Source: Meandrina meandrites (lineage: Eukaryota > Cnidaria > Anthozoa > Scleractinia > Meandrinidae). Taken from it: a DNA stretch of 64,000 bases. Positions within the stretch are counted from its first letter, which is position 1. Each line of letters starts with the position of its first letter. The translations under genes were made by a program, and so were the position numbers. The notes beneath the pieces were generated by a model, which did not search any database, was not told where the DNA came from, and worked only from the letters and a program-made list of their open reading frames with translations. Below, piece by piece: positions 7,981 through 14,916 of this stretch. The stretch covers positions 4,144,501-4,208,500 of the forward strand of contig OY855908.1 of the NCBI GenBank assembly GCA_963693305.1, written 5' to 3'.

Positions 7981-8013
7981 ACCTTCGCAGTGTGAATAAA
8001 AAGCTTATACTTT
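7981..8013. repeat. 33-nt sequence shared with the fibre gene
   Basis: ACCTTCGCAGTGTGAATAAA at 7981 continuing through AGCTTATACTTT (to 8013) recurs at 11620-11653 inside the fibre coding sequence, with one substitution and one A-run length difference. At 7981 it is non-coding, just upstream of the capsid gene. Confidence 0.85.
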
Positions 8014-8048
8014 ATTCTAATCCCTATATATCTTTTTAAAAAATTATT

Positions 8049-8561
8049 TTAATTTTCTGCTATCAATTGGTTTACTTTCATCCTTGCAGCCCGACCCGCA
8101 TTTAAAATCTGGTTTAACTTTTTCCGTGAATCCCCGCTTAACTGAGTTGCTACCCCAGGGTTTAGCATCTTCTTCAGTTTTTGTTTCGACTCGGTACTAA
8201 GTTTCTGTGATGGGGTCTTTTTACCCTTAGGTTTTACACTTGGGGTTTTCCCCTTAGGTTTTACACTTGGAGTCTTTTTACTCTTAGGTTTTACACTTGG
8301 AGTAGCAACTGAGTCGCTATTTCGCAAAACCGCTTGTATCTTGTCAGCCGCTTTTTCTTCTGCTTTTTCTGCGGCTTTTTTCAGCATTTGCTTTGAGGCT
8401 TTATTTACAGCCTTCTCCAACGTCTGACGGGTGACTTGCTTTTTGAACCGCTTTCCTATATTCATCAGGCTGTCTCTTACAACCCCCGTACCTTTGTGTC
8501 TGTATCTATATGTTCCGTTTGGCGCGTCATAATATCTCGCCCACTCGCTCGGATGATTCAT
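8049..8561 (-). CDS. Histone H1-like basic core protein with TPSVKPKGK repeats (170 aa)
   Basis: The first ATG is at 8561 (MNHPSEWARYYD); the frame extends a few codons upstream only through a TTG. After a short aromatic N-terminus (YYDAPNGTYRYRHKG), residues about 25-75 form Lys-rich helices (KQMLKKAAEKAEEKAADKI). Four tandem copies of a nonapeptide like TPSVKPKGK follow (DNA 8210-8310), then another basic helix region. Such composition fits a DNA-condensing virion core protein comparable in role to adenovirus V or VII; this is inference from composition and neighbours. Two copies of the near-palindromic AGCAACTGAGT element fall within this gene. Confidence 0.75.
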   Translation of the reverse strand: MNHPSEWARYYDAPNGTYRYRHKGTGVVRDSLMNIGKRFKKQVTRQTLEKAVNKASKQMLKKAAEKAEEKAADKIQAVLRNSDSVATPSVKPKSKKTPSVKPKGKTPSVKPKGKKTPSQKLSTESKQKLKKMLNPGVATQLSGDSRKKLNQILNAGRAARMKVNQLIAEN

Positions 8562-8615
8562 TATTATACTTAGGTGTAAAATTATTTTCAATGATGTGCT
8601 ATGTGTAAATTATTT

Positions 8616-9401
8616 TCAGATGCGCTTAGGTGTTTCTTCTTCAATGATGATACTTAAAGCCACGTCTTGTTCATTCAGATCTATAATGTTGTTGCGCCCG
8701 TCCGTGATTTTGATATTTATCGTATTGATTCTGTTTTTGTTCACCGGGTGCCACAAGAGACGGCGGGGCTCTTTTGAAAAGGGGTAGCTGACTGAGAGTT
8801 CAGCAGTTGAAAAAGAGAACATAACGTCACCCCCGATGTTGTCCACAGCCCTTGTAATGAGATCACAATGGATGTAGATCCAGTCGACACCTCTTGTTAT
8901 ATTTGGCACGCGGTCGCTCCTATTGTTCGCTCCATCTATTGTTTTCTTGTCAAAACCCAGCAACGCAGCAAATTCACCTTCGGTTAGGTCAAGCTCGTAG
9001 CCGTCCTGCAACAGAATGACCGCCCGATATGTTGTGGTGTGAAAATACAGCTGAAAAATAAACTTGGATTTTTCATCCTTGGGATCCACTCTTCCGATTA
9101 ACGACTGGATGGTGGTGTTGAGACCGTCGTAATCATACATTCCATCCGGAATTGTCACGGTTTTCCAGTTCTCTGTTTTTTTCCGCCATTTGAATTCGTT
9201 GTTGTTGTACTGTTTCGCGATGTTGTACCACGAATAGGTCATAGATACCAGCTCATTTAACGCCGCCTTGTATGATTTGGAGGGATCTAAAGAGATTGGT
9301 GGGTCAAAGTTAATTGTGAAGTCATGTGACTTGCTGTTGGCGTTGTTTTGTTTGGCCAGCTGCGAGTCGAGCAACAGGTTGAAATGAAAATGGGTTGACA
9401 T
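8616..9401 (-). CDS. mCP: Penton (minor capsid) protein, single jelly-roll
   Basis: The 261-aa protein matches Polinton penton proteins along its whole length: ALNELVSMTYSWYNI near 46-60, IPDGMYDYDGLN near 85, YELDLTEGEFAALLGFD near 135, VPNITRGVDWIYIHCDLI near 165-182, and LLWHPVNKNRINTINIKITD then DLNEQDVALSIIIEE at the C-terminus. It should form the pentameric vertices of the capsid and anchor the fibre. The ATG at 9401 is 6 nt from TATATA at 9408-9413. The frame is complete and lies directly before the histone-like core gene on the same strand. Confidence 0.9.
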   Translation of the reverse strand: MSTHFHFNLLLDSQLAKQNNANSKSHDFTINFDPPISLDPSKSYKAALNELVSMTYSWYNIAKQYNNNEFKWRKKTENWKTVTIPDGMYDYDGLNTTIQSLIGRVDPKDEKSKFIFQLYFHTTTYRAVILLQDGYELDLTEGEFAALLGFDKKTIDGANNRSDRVPNITRGVDWIYIHCDLITRAVDNIGGDVMFSFSTAELSVSYPFSKEPRRLLWHPVNKNRINTINIKITDGRNNIIDLNEQDVALSIIIEEETPKRI

Positions 9402-9413
9402 GTTGCTTATATA
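9402..9413 (-). promoter_or_regulatory. TATATAA motif 6 nt upstream of the penton ATG
   Basis: The minus strand reads TATATAAGCAACATG. It is a member of the recurrent start-proximal motif set of this element; function inferred. Confidence 0.4.
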
Positions 9414-9442
9414 ATATCACTCAAATTTATGTGTTGTCATGC

Positions 9443-10336
9443 TTATATGATACTTCCCAAAATTTTGTGGGCTTCTTTTTGTGTTATTTCCTTTAGCTTT
9501 ACCAGCAACCCCAACATCTGCTGGACCTGTTTTTTCAGCTTCAGTGAAGTGTTGCCCGCCTGTATAGACGCCAAGCTTAAGTGTAGCCTGTCAACCAAAG
9601 CGTTTGGATCAACACTTCCGCTTCCTTCCATTTCATCGTCTGAGGGTTCCATCGATTCGAAATAGCTTTGGGGGATTTTAACCCCTCTTTTTCTCCTTTC
9701 AAGAATTTCATCTCTCTTTTTTTTTATCACTGCCAATGTGTCGCCGTGAAATTTTGATGTTTTGCTTTTTACCACATATTTTGGATTGTCTTTATTTTCT
9801 GATAACATCCTGTTCAGTGTCCGCAGGTCATTCGACTCTGATCCCTTGATAACCAGCTCTTGTGGTGGCCCCCATTTACTTTCTTCAGGTTTTACCCCAC
9901 CGCTTGCTCCACTTTCTTCCATTAATTCCGTTTCTTCCTCTTCGGCTAAAGGTGGTAACGGTGTTGATGTAGGTGATGATGTGTAGTATGATGGGGGTGG
10001 TGATGGTGGTGGTGATGGTGTTGGTGGTGGAGTTGGAGTTGGTGTTGGTGGTGGAGTTTCCGCATCCGGTCTAAAATCTCCGTCGAAGGGGTTGTTTAAA
10101 TCAAACTCATCCATACCATAGTCTGGAATTTCTTCTTTTGGCTCAGCAACTGAGTTGCTATCCCCTACTTGGAGTTTGTCAAGCCGCGATGTGATAGGTT
10201 TGAACAAATCCTCACCTGATAGCTGGCCAAACCCTTTATTGATTTTGGTATTTTTTATTACCGCGAGGATTTTGTCGGTCTGCTGCTCAACTTCAGCCTT
10301 TTCACTGACAAGTTTTTGCCACTTCTTCATGGACAT
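9443..10336 (-). CDS. Proline-rich Polinton protein of unknown function (297 aa)
   Basis: Three regions are visible. The N-terminal 70 residues are helical and charged (MSMKKWQKLVSEKAEVEQQ). Residues about 90-130 are a Pro/Thr/Ser tract (TPPPTPTPTPPPTPSPPPSP) followed by an acidic stretch (LAEEEETELMEE). The C-terminal 60 residues (VDRLHLSLASIQAGNTSLKLKKQ...LGLLVKLKEITQKEAHKIL) resemble a helical module, RL-LLLGSI-AGN, that I have seen at the C-terminus of Polinton-encoded proteins in cnidarian genomes. The architecture would suit a scaffold or minor structural protein. The ATG at 10336 shares a 32-bp divergent start region with the ATPase. A near-palindromic AGCAACTGAGT element is embedded near residue 60. 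Confidence 0.75.
   Translation of the reverse strand: MSMKKWQKLVSEKAEVEQQTDKILAVIKNTKINKGFGQLSGEDLFKPITSRLDKLQVGDSNSVAEPKEEIPDYGMDEFDLNNPFDGDFRPDAETPPPTPTPTPPPTPSPPPSPPPSYYTSSPTSTPLPPLAEEEETELMEESGASGGVKPEESKWGPPQELVIKGSESNDLRTLNRMLSENKDNPKYVVKSKTSKFHGDTLAVIKKKRDEILERRKRGVKIPQSYFESMEPSDDEMEGSGSVDPNALVDRLHLSLASIQAGNTSLKLKKQVQQMLGLLVKLKEITQKEAHKILGSII
10144..10166. repeat. CAGCAACTGAGTTGCTA near-palindrome (one of four)
   Basis: This copy reads CAGCAACTGAGTTGCTATCC. The others are at 3438-3460, 8139-8160 and 8304-8320, the last two diverged at the left arm or by one base. All four are inside coding sequences but are read in different frames. Confidence 0.8.
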
Positions 10337-10368
10337 ATTTTTGCCGTATATATAACAGAAAAAAAAAA
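10337..10368. promoter_or_regulatory. Divergent TATATATA promoter between Pro-rich and ATPase genes
   Basis: The 32 bp between the ATGs at 10336 (minus) and 10369 (plus) contain a self-complementary TATATATA (10347-10354) and a run of A before the plus-strand ATG. It is the only space available for both promoters, so bidirectional use of one A/T core is likely. This is inference. Confidence 0.55.
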
Positions 10369-11001
10369 ATGAAAATTCCCAATTACGACCCCAGTTTGAC
10401 TACAAAAAGTAATTACAAGCAAGGCCACCATTGTATGCCAGCAGATACCTTTCGGATGCTTATTTGCGGGCCCAGCAACTCTGGTAAGACAAATATTCTC
10501 ATGCATATGCTTTACAGGCTGTTGTTCTACGACAAAATTTACCTTTGCGCTAAAAACCTGCATCAAGACAAGTACCAATATTTGATTGATGATTTCGACA
10601 CAAGAGTCAATCCTGTGGCTGACTATAATGTTATTGAAGCCGCCAACGATGTTATTCCTTTGGAAACGCTGTCCACTGACAATCAAAAGATTGTAATTTT
10701 CGATGACATGGTTTGTGAAAGCAACCAAAACGATATTATCGATTATTTTATCAACGGTCGCCACCGCAATTGCAGCGTCATTTATCTTTCTCAAAGCTAT
10801 TTTAAGGTCCCCAAAAACATCCGAGATAATTGTAGCCACTTTTGCATTTTCAACTTTCTTCCCAGAGAAAATAACCGCATTGCTGATGAATTGGGAATTG
10901 ACAGAGAGCTGCTTGAAAGGGCTACCGATGCTAAATATTCTTTTTTATACCACGACAAACCAAAAAAAACCACACTTAAAAATTTTGATGAAAATATATA
11001 G
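10369..11001 (+). CDS. ATP: A32/FtsK-HerA-type genome packaging ATPase
   Basis: The 210-aa protein is the motor that pumps DNA into the capsid. Walker A is GPSNSGKT (34-41), Walker B is IVIFDD (about 108-113), followed by a conserved segment [26 protein letters not shown], containing a probable arginine finger and a sensor Gln (SQSYF). The length fits the compact Polinton, virophage and poxvirus A32 group. The ATG at 10369 follows an A tract after TATATATA. Its stop at 10999-11001 is two bases before the fibre ATG, and TATATA at 10995 overlaps its last codons. The catalytic residues are intact. Confidence 0.93.
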   Translation: MKIPNYDPSLTTKSNYKQGHHCMPADTFRMLICGPSNSGKTNILMHMLYRLLFYDKIYLCAKNLHQDKYQYLIDDFDTRVNPVADYNVIEAANDVIPLETLSTDNQKIVIFDDMVCESNQNDIIDYFINGRHRNCSVIYLSQSYFKVPKNIRDNCSHFCIFNFLPRENNRIADELGIDRELLERATDAKYSFLYHDKPKKTTLKNFDENI

Positions 11002-11003
11002 AG
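10993..11003 (+). promoter_or_regulatory. TATATA motif overlapping the ATPase stop, before the fibre ATG
   Basis: TATATA at 10995-11000 runs into the TAG stop and lies 3 nt before the ATG at 11004. The motif is kept even though it has to be encoded by the ATPase C-terminus, which argues it matters. Confidence 0.45.
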
Positions 11004-12290
11004 ATGGGGTTTCTTAACGGTGCGACGGGTGCAACTCAAACACATGAAGAGTCTACTTCAATCCGAGGGCAAGCTGGCCCTGCTGGTCCAACTGGTGCAA
11101 CTGGACCACAGGGTCCTAAAGGTGAAAAAGGTGATAAGGGCAATACTGGCCCACAAGGTCCTAAAGGAGATAAAGGTGATGCTGGAGAAAAAGGATTAAA
11201 AGGCGAAAGAGGTCCACAAGGGCGAACCGGACCTACAGGACCTGCTGGAGCTACTGGGCCAACCGGACCAACTGGAGCTACAGGACCTGCGGGACCCGCT
11301 GGAGCAACTGGACCTGCGGGTTCGAGAGGCGCTATTGGACCAAAAGGTGCAAAAGGTGATAAGGGTGATAAAGCAGATTTGTCACTCGCCGCTATTACTG
11401 GAGATATTCTCATGAAAGACCATGCGATAAAGCAACTTGCTAATCCTACGGGTGATCAAGATGCTGTAAATCTTGGTTCAATGAAAAAATATGTGGGCTC
11501 AAATTCTATTTCAGCAGGACACTCACATAAAAAGAATGCCTTAGCCTATTTGGAGCGAGGGACGGGTGTGACAGCTGTAAACAATGTTACTTCTGTTACG
11601 TTAGAAGACTTTACATCCAACCTTCACAGTGTGAATAAAAAAGCTTATACTTTCAATCTCGTAAGAACTGGTGTCAATTCTTTCAACTCACGCTTAAAGC
11701 TAAATAAAAAACCCCTGCCCGAAGGAGAGTACACTATATGTGTCGAGTTCTTTATCCCAAAAGTTGATACTAATTGGTTTATAAGTGCTTCAACCCCTAA
11801 CCCGGTTGATACTCTTAATTACCATACCAAGCACTTCAACAGTCACAGCCCGAAATATTCCCGCACCATTATTAACACGCGCAAATACAAAGACAATGAT
11901 AACACAATCTATCTTGATATTTCAAATTCGGGTTATGATGGCTCTTCACCACTTGAAAAGGCTGCTTTGATTATTTATGGGGTAAAAGGTTATCAAACAG
12001 ATGTAGATGGAACTGTTTACGATCAGGCTTTTGTTATCGATGACGGTGATTTTACTCTACAAACAGATTTAGATTTGAACGGCTTTTCGTTAAAAAATTA
12101 TGATCGAGGGTACAAAATAGAAAACGATGAAATAAATTTTAAAAAAAGTATTGACATGAATGACAATCTGATTATTGGTGTAAAAAATGCTGACAGAGAC
12201 ACAGCAGCTGTCAATCTCAAACAGGCAACCAATCTTTTGAATGGCGAATCTTCCATACTTCAAAAACAGATTTTTTTTATAGCAAAATAA
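11004..12290 (+). CDS. Collagen-stalked fibre protein with phage-type fibre repeats (N-terminal part)
   Basis: The 428-aa frame starts with about 20 residues that could anchor in the penton, followed by about 34 uninterrupted Gly-X-Y triplets (about 22-123, for example [10 protein letters not shown]) that should form a trimeric collagen-like shaft. Next comes a fibre motif, [20 protein letters not shown] leading to [12 protein letters not shown] (about 133-164), close to the 'I-nL--P-d--DAvnk-yvd' repeat of phage tail fibres. A beta-rich domain (about 185-340) follows, then a second repeat, [20 protein letters not shown] (about 385-405). The frame ends at TAA 12288-12290, but coding continues in another frame (12289-12939). 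A host-attachment fibre on the vertices is the likely role. Confidence 0.82.
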   Translation: MGFLNGATGATQTHEESTSIRGQAGPAGPTGATGPQGPKGEKGDKGNTGPQGPKGDKGDAGEKGLKGERGPQGRTGPTGPAGATGPTGPTGATGPAGPAGATGPAGSRGAIGPKGAKGDKGDKADLSLAAITGDILMKDHAIKQLANPTGDQDAVNLGSMKKYVGSNSISAGHSHKKNALAYLERGTGVTAVNNVTSVTLEDFTSNLHSVNKKAYTFNLVRTGVNSFNSRLKLNKKPLPEGEYTICVEFFIPKVDTNWFISASTPNPVDTLNYHTKHFNSHSPKYSRTIINTRKYKDNDNTIYLDISNSGYDGSSPLEKAALIIYGVKGYQTDVDGTVYDQAFVIDDGDFTLQTDLDLNGFSLKNYDRGYKIENDEINFKKSIDMNDNLIIGVKNADRDTAAVNLKQATNLLNGESSILQKQIFFIAK

Positions 12291-12939
12291 AAGCTATTAC
12301 GAAACAATATTTGAGTACTTTTTTGATTTACAAGATCCTGATTCGTTTGATGTGAAAAACAGTTATGGTTCAAATATTGAGTCAGTCGGCGGTAAATTAA
12401 TGCTAAAAAATACAGTTTCTTTGTCTGACTTTGACATAAAAGACGGTTTCAGTATTAATGGATCTCATATTCAACTTGATGAAATAATAGATCAAAATAA
12501 TGAATTTACATTATTCGTGAGTTTTTTACATGATGATAGTTTGACTGGACAAGACTACTTTATAGGTCTAGGAAATAATGTAAATCAAAACATTATAGTG
12601 CATTTTAAACCGTTTGTCATAATGAGAAATGACAAATTCATGATAAGAACCCCAAAATATGGTTTAGATTATGAAGAATCCATCCTTTCGGACTATCAAA
12701 ATAAACATCTTTTCTTGTGGTTTTGTATGCGGGGTAAATTTTATAAAGCAATCTTATGCCAAGGTGGTCATATAAATGAAACAATTGTACCTGAAAGATT
12801 CCAAGCAAATCGTATTGTCGTCCATTTACCATATAAAGTGCAAAGAATAGGATTTTCTAATAACTTTTATGATCTTTATGAAAAAGAATTCCACAAAATC
12901 AGTTTTCTTGAAAAAGCGGCTGGGACTTATTTTGAGTAA
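12289..12939 (+). pseudogene. C-terminal (knob-like) domain of the fibre, out of frame
   Basis: This frame is open from just after TAG at 12280 and has no ATG near its beginning (the first Met-like start is GTG at 12352). It continues logically from the fibre frame, with SYYETIFEYFFDLQDP directly at the junction. The segment of about 215 residues is beta-rich (NNEFTLFVSFLHDDS, HLFLWFCMRGKFYKAIL, NRIVVHLPYKVQRIGFSNNF) and resembles a jelly-roll or laminin-G-like sandwich, as expected for a receptor-binding knob. The A/T-rich junction at 12279-12291 puts it one base out of frame with the upstream part. It could instead be a separate gene with a non-ATG start; I favour a broken fibre. Confidence 0.6.
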
Positions 12940-12945
12940 AGAACG

Positions 12946-13293
12946 CTAATACCTGTGGCTCCACACTTTGCTGTTGATTGTTATCGCCTTTTCGAAGCAT
13001 GGGTCATACTTTTTTGGATCAAATATGTCCGGCCCTAAATACTCTCTCTGCCTTTTTCTTGTGTAACAGAGGCTGCAGAGGTAGTTACGCCCGCATTCTA
13101 GGTTGCATTTGTAACAGTGCAGAATCCACGTGATCTGCTCGTTTTTCAGACAGTAGGGGGCCAACAAAATCGCTTCATTCACTTCATCCCAGCCCTGCAT
13201 TTTACGTTGCCAGAGTTTGATTTTTACATACTCCTTTAAGATTTGTTCTCGAAGTTCTGCCGGAAGTGCTTGTATCAGTTCTAATGTATCCAT
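12946..13293 (-). CDS. Small Cys-rich Polinton protein, probable zinc binder (115 aa)
   Basis: The N-terminal 40 residues form a charged helix pair (LELIQALPAELREQILKEYV), reminiscent of the first helix of an F-box but too short to call. A Cys/His cluster follows at about 58-78: HCYKCNLECGRNYLCSLCY, i.e. C-x2-C-x3-C-x5-C-x2-C, fit to bind zinc. The C-terminus is unassigned. The ATG at 13293 is preceded by GTTAACAAGAG. Its stop is six bases from the convergent stop of the fibre tail. No function is claimed. Confidence 0.7.
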   Translation of the reverse strand: MDTLELIQALPAELREQILKEYVKIKLWQRKMQGWDEVNEAILLAPYCLKNEQITWILHCYKCNLECGRNYLCSLCYTRKRQREYLGPDIFDPKKYDPCFEKAITINSKVWSHRY

Positions 13294-13320
13294 CTCTTGT
13301 TAACCTGTTATTAATTGTGA

Positions 13321-13587
13321 TTAATCCTTGTTTATACTCTTATGACGTGTTTCTTTAAATTGCACTGCTCCATCTTCGAAGAAAACTTTATCTATAAAGC
13401 TTATTAGCTGTTTGTTTTTGTAGAACTTTTGTTTTTCCATTTCTTTCGCCCATGCTTCCTCCGTGTATGGGATACATTGGTTTAGCGTCTTCTTGATTTT
13501 CTTTCCATCTGGGAAGATGATGTACACCCTTTTTTGCTCTTCTTCTGCGATCTTTTCCAACGCCTCTTTTAGCTTTTGGTATGCCAT
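13321..13587 (-). CDS. Small Polinton protein of unknown function (88 aa)
   Basis: I choose the ATG at 13587 (MAYQKLKEALEKIAEE). The open frame begins 14 codons earlier, but only with a TTG. The protein has a Lys/Glu-rich amphipathic helix, then a short beta-rich part (KRVYIIFPDGKKIKKTLNQC) and another charged helix. No family is recognised. It is the last gene before the right terminal hairpin and lies on the same strand as the Cys-rich gene, 27 bp away. It may be an early or regulatory gene; nothing proves that. Confidence 0.55.
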   Translation of the reverse strand: MAYQKLKEALEKIAEEEQKRVYIIFPDGKKIKKTLNQCIPYTEEAWAKEMEKQKFYKNKQLISFIDKVFFEDGAVQFKETRHKSINKD

Positions 13588-13703
13588 GTTGTTGATAACT
13601 TCCTGCTGCTTTTCTCCAAAAGGTGGCAAAAAAATATCAATTACATATACACGTGACAGAATGATTGTGTTGGTCCGCCGCCCTCTGTTTATGCTGTCTT
13701 GCT

Positions 13704-13910
13704 AAGTAGTATAGCTGGGACTAAACAAATACTATCTTTGGTAAGCCTAAATTTTTCACCTTTACGGGACAATAGTCAGGGAGCAAAGACGAAACACGCG
13801 AGTTTTGCGAGCGTGGTTTGGCTTTGGTCCCCTGACTACTAGTCCCGTAAAGAGGTGAAAAATTTAGGTGCACCCAAAGTGGTATTTGTTTAGTCCCAGC
13901 TATACTACTT
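13704..13910. repeat. Terminal hairpin (207-bp imperfect inverted repeat) at the Polinton right end
   Basis: The left arm starts AAGTAGTATAGCTGGGACTA and the right arm ends with its complement TAGTCCCAGCTATACTACTT at 13910. Pairing continues inward through TAAATTTTTCACC and ACGGGAC to GCAAAGACGAAACACGC near the centre, with a few mismatches, leaving almost no loop. The outer end reads AGTAGTATAGC, fitting the AG start of Polinton termini. No matching flanks are seen around the hairpin alone (CTTGCT versus CCTCAT), so it is probably not an independent insertion. Confidence 0.8.
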
Positions 13911-14715
13911 CCTCATTCAATAATTTGGACCATCATGTGCGAATATTTTAGGTTTCTCTCTTGCTGCGCCGAGTAATAACAGCATGTTTATATAAAATTG
14001 GAACCGCCAGTGGATAGGCAGTGCATGATATTGACTGGAAAAATTCTGGACAAATTTGGGCTTCTCCAAAATTACAAATATGGCGTTATCAATGCACGTA
14101 TGCAGTAATCGATGCACATTTCTTATATGGAGGATTGAGATATGAACGTACGAAAACATTTCGTCTTGGATGCAAATTTAATTAAGTTGCTCGGGTTCAG
14201 TGATTTCTATGCTTAGAAATATTCGTTACGGGAGACAAGTGCACAAATCTTCAGAGTAGCAATTAGACGAAAGTGGACTTTCTGCGAAGACATTGTTCCC
14301 GTTAACAATAGCAGATTAATTGAAATTTCTGTCAGAAAACTCAAAAAGTAAACAGAACGACGGACGTACTGTGCACTTCTCAAATGTATTAAATGTAAGT
14401 CAAAGTCACATTTCACGGTGTGTTTGTCACACCTTTGATAAATGTTTCATTAAATTCAAAGACGGCCTTCGTTGTAATCAAAGGTACCTCAAAGGTTTGG
14501 CAAAGAAGTCCTTTGTCACCTTCACTCCGAGTGTAAGATTTGGGTCAATTGGGTCAAAGCCAACTTTTCGTGCAGTATTATATTCTAGAGCTATAAATGT
14601 GACTAAGGCCGACATGCATCAGTGATAGAAACAAGCTAATGGTACTTCCATTATCTACTTTCACTATCAAATATTCGGCCTCCTTTAGCTTTTGCCAGTA
14701 GAGCGAGACGTAATT
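13911..14715. other. Host flank, no gene seen
   Basis: This A/T-rich sequence directly abuts the Polinton. Short open frames exist, but none has codon structure or similarity I can support, and I see no repeats. Confidence 0.5.
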
Positions 14716-14916
14716 AGGGGTGTCGAATGGTAAATGCGAGACTTTGCGAGACGGCGAGACTGATACATTTCCTGCGAGCCCGAGACTTCCTTAGCATTGG
14801 AAAAGAAATCGAGACTCCGAGAAGGCCCTCCATAAAAATACGAGACGACGAGACCCCTGGAATTTGGCTTAATTTTTGCGAGACGCGCATTTTTTGAAGG
14901 ACCATTCACCACCCCT
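14716..14916. mobile_element. MITE, GAGAC-rich, 6-bp target duplication GTAATT
   Basis: Ends are AGGGGTGTCGAATGG and CCATTCACCACCCCT, flanked on both sides by GTAATT (14710-14715, 14917-14922). The interior is rich in GCGAGAC/CGAGACT words. The same ends and interior words occur at 62242-62784. Confidence 0.75.

Larger units (their letters stand above)
1..13909. mobile_element. Maverick/Polinton (adintovirus-like) element, right-hand part
   Basis: The stretch carries the full Polinton gene signature: protein-primed family B DNA polymerase, DDE integrase, packaging ATPase, adenain-type protease, double-jelly-roll capsid protein and single-jelly-roll penton protein, plus core and fibre genes. 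The left terminus is outside the window because the polymerase frame is open at base 2. The right boundary is placed at the outer end of a hairpin (13704-13910) that reads AGTAGTATAGC from the outside, matching the AG...CT ends usual for Polintons. The 6-bp target duplication cannot be tested without the left end; the right flank starts TCCTCA. Two genes are frameshifted, so this copy may not be able to mobilise on its own. Confidence 0.93.

Noticed and set aside
10327..10839. 170-codon minus-strand frame opposite the ATPase
   Set aside because: It mirrors the ATPase codons; the ATPase frame has the Walker motifs and start signals.
11036..11413. Minus-strand 125-codon open frame rich in Pro/Ala/Gly
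   Set aside because: It is the antisense shadow of the collagen-like repeat; Gly-X-Y DNA is stop-poor on both strands.
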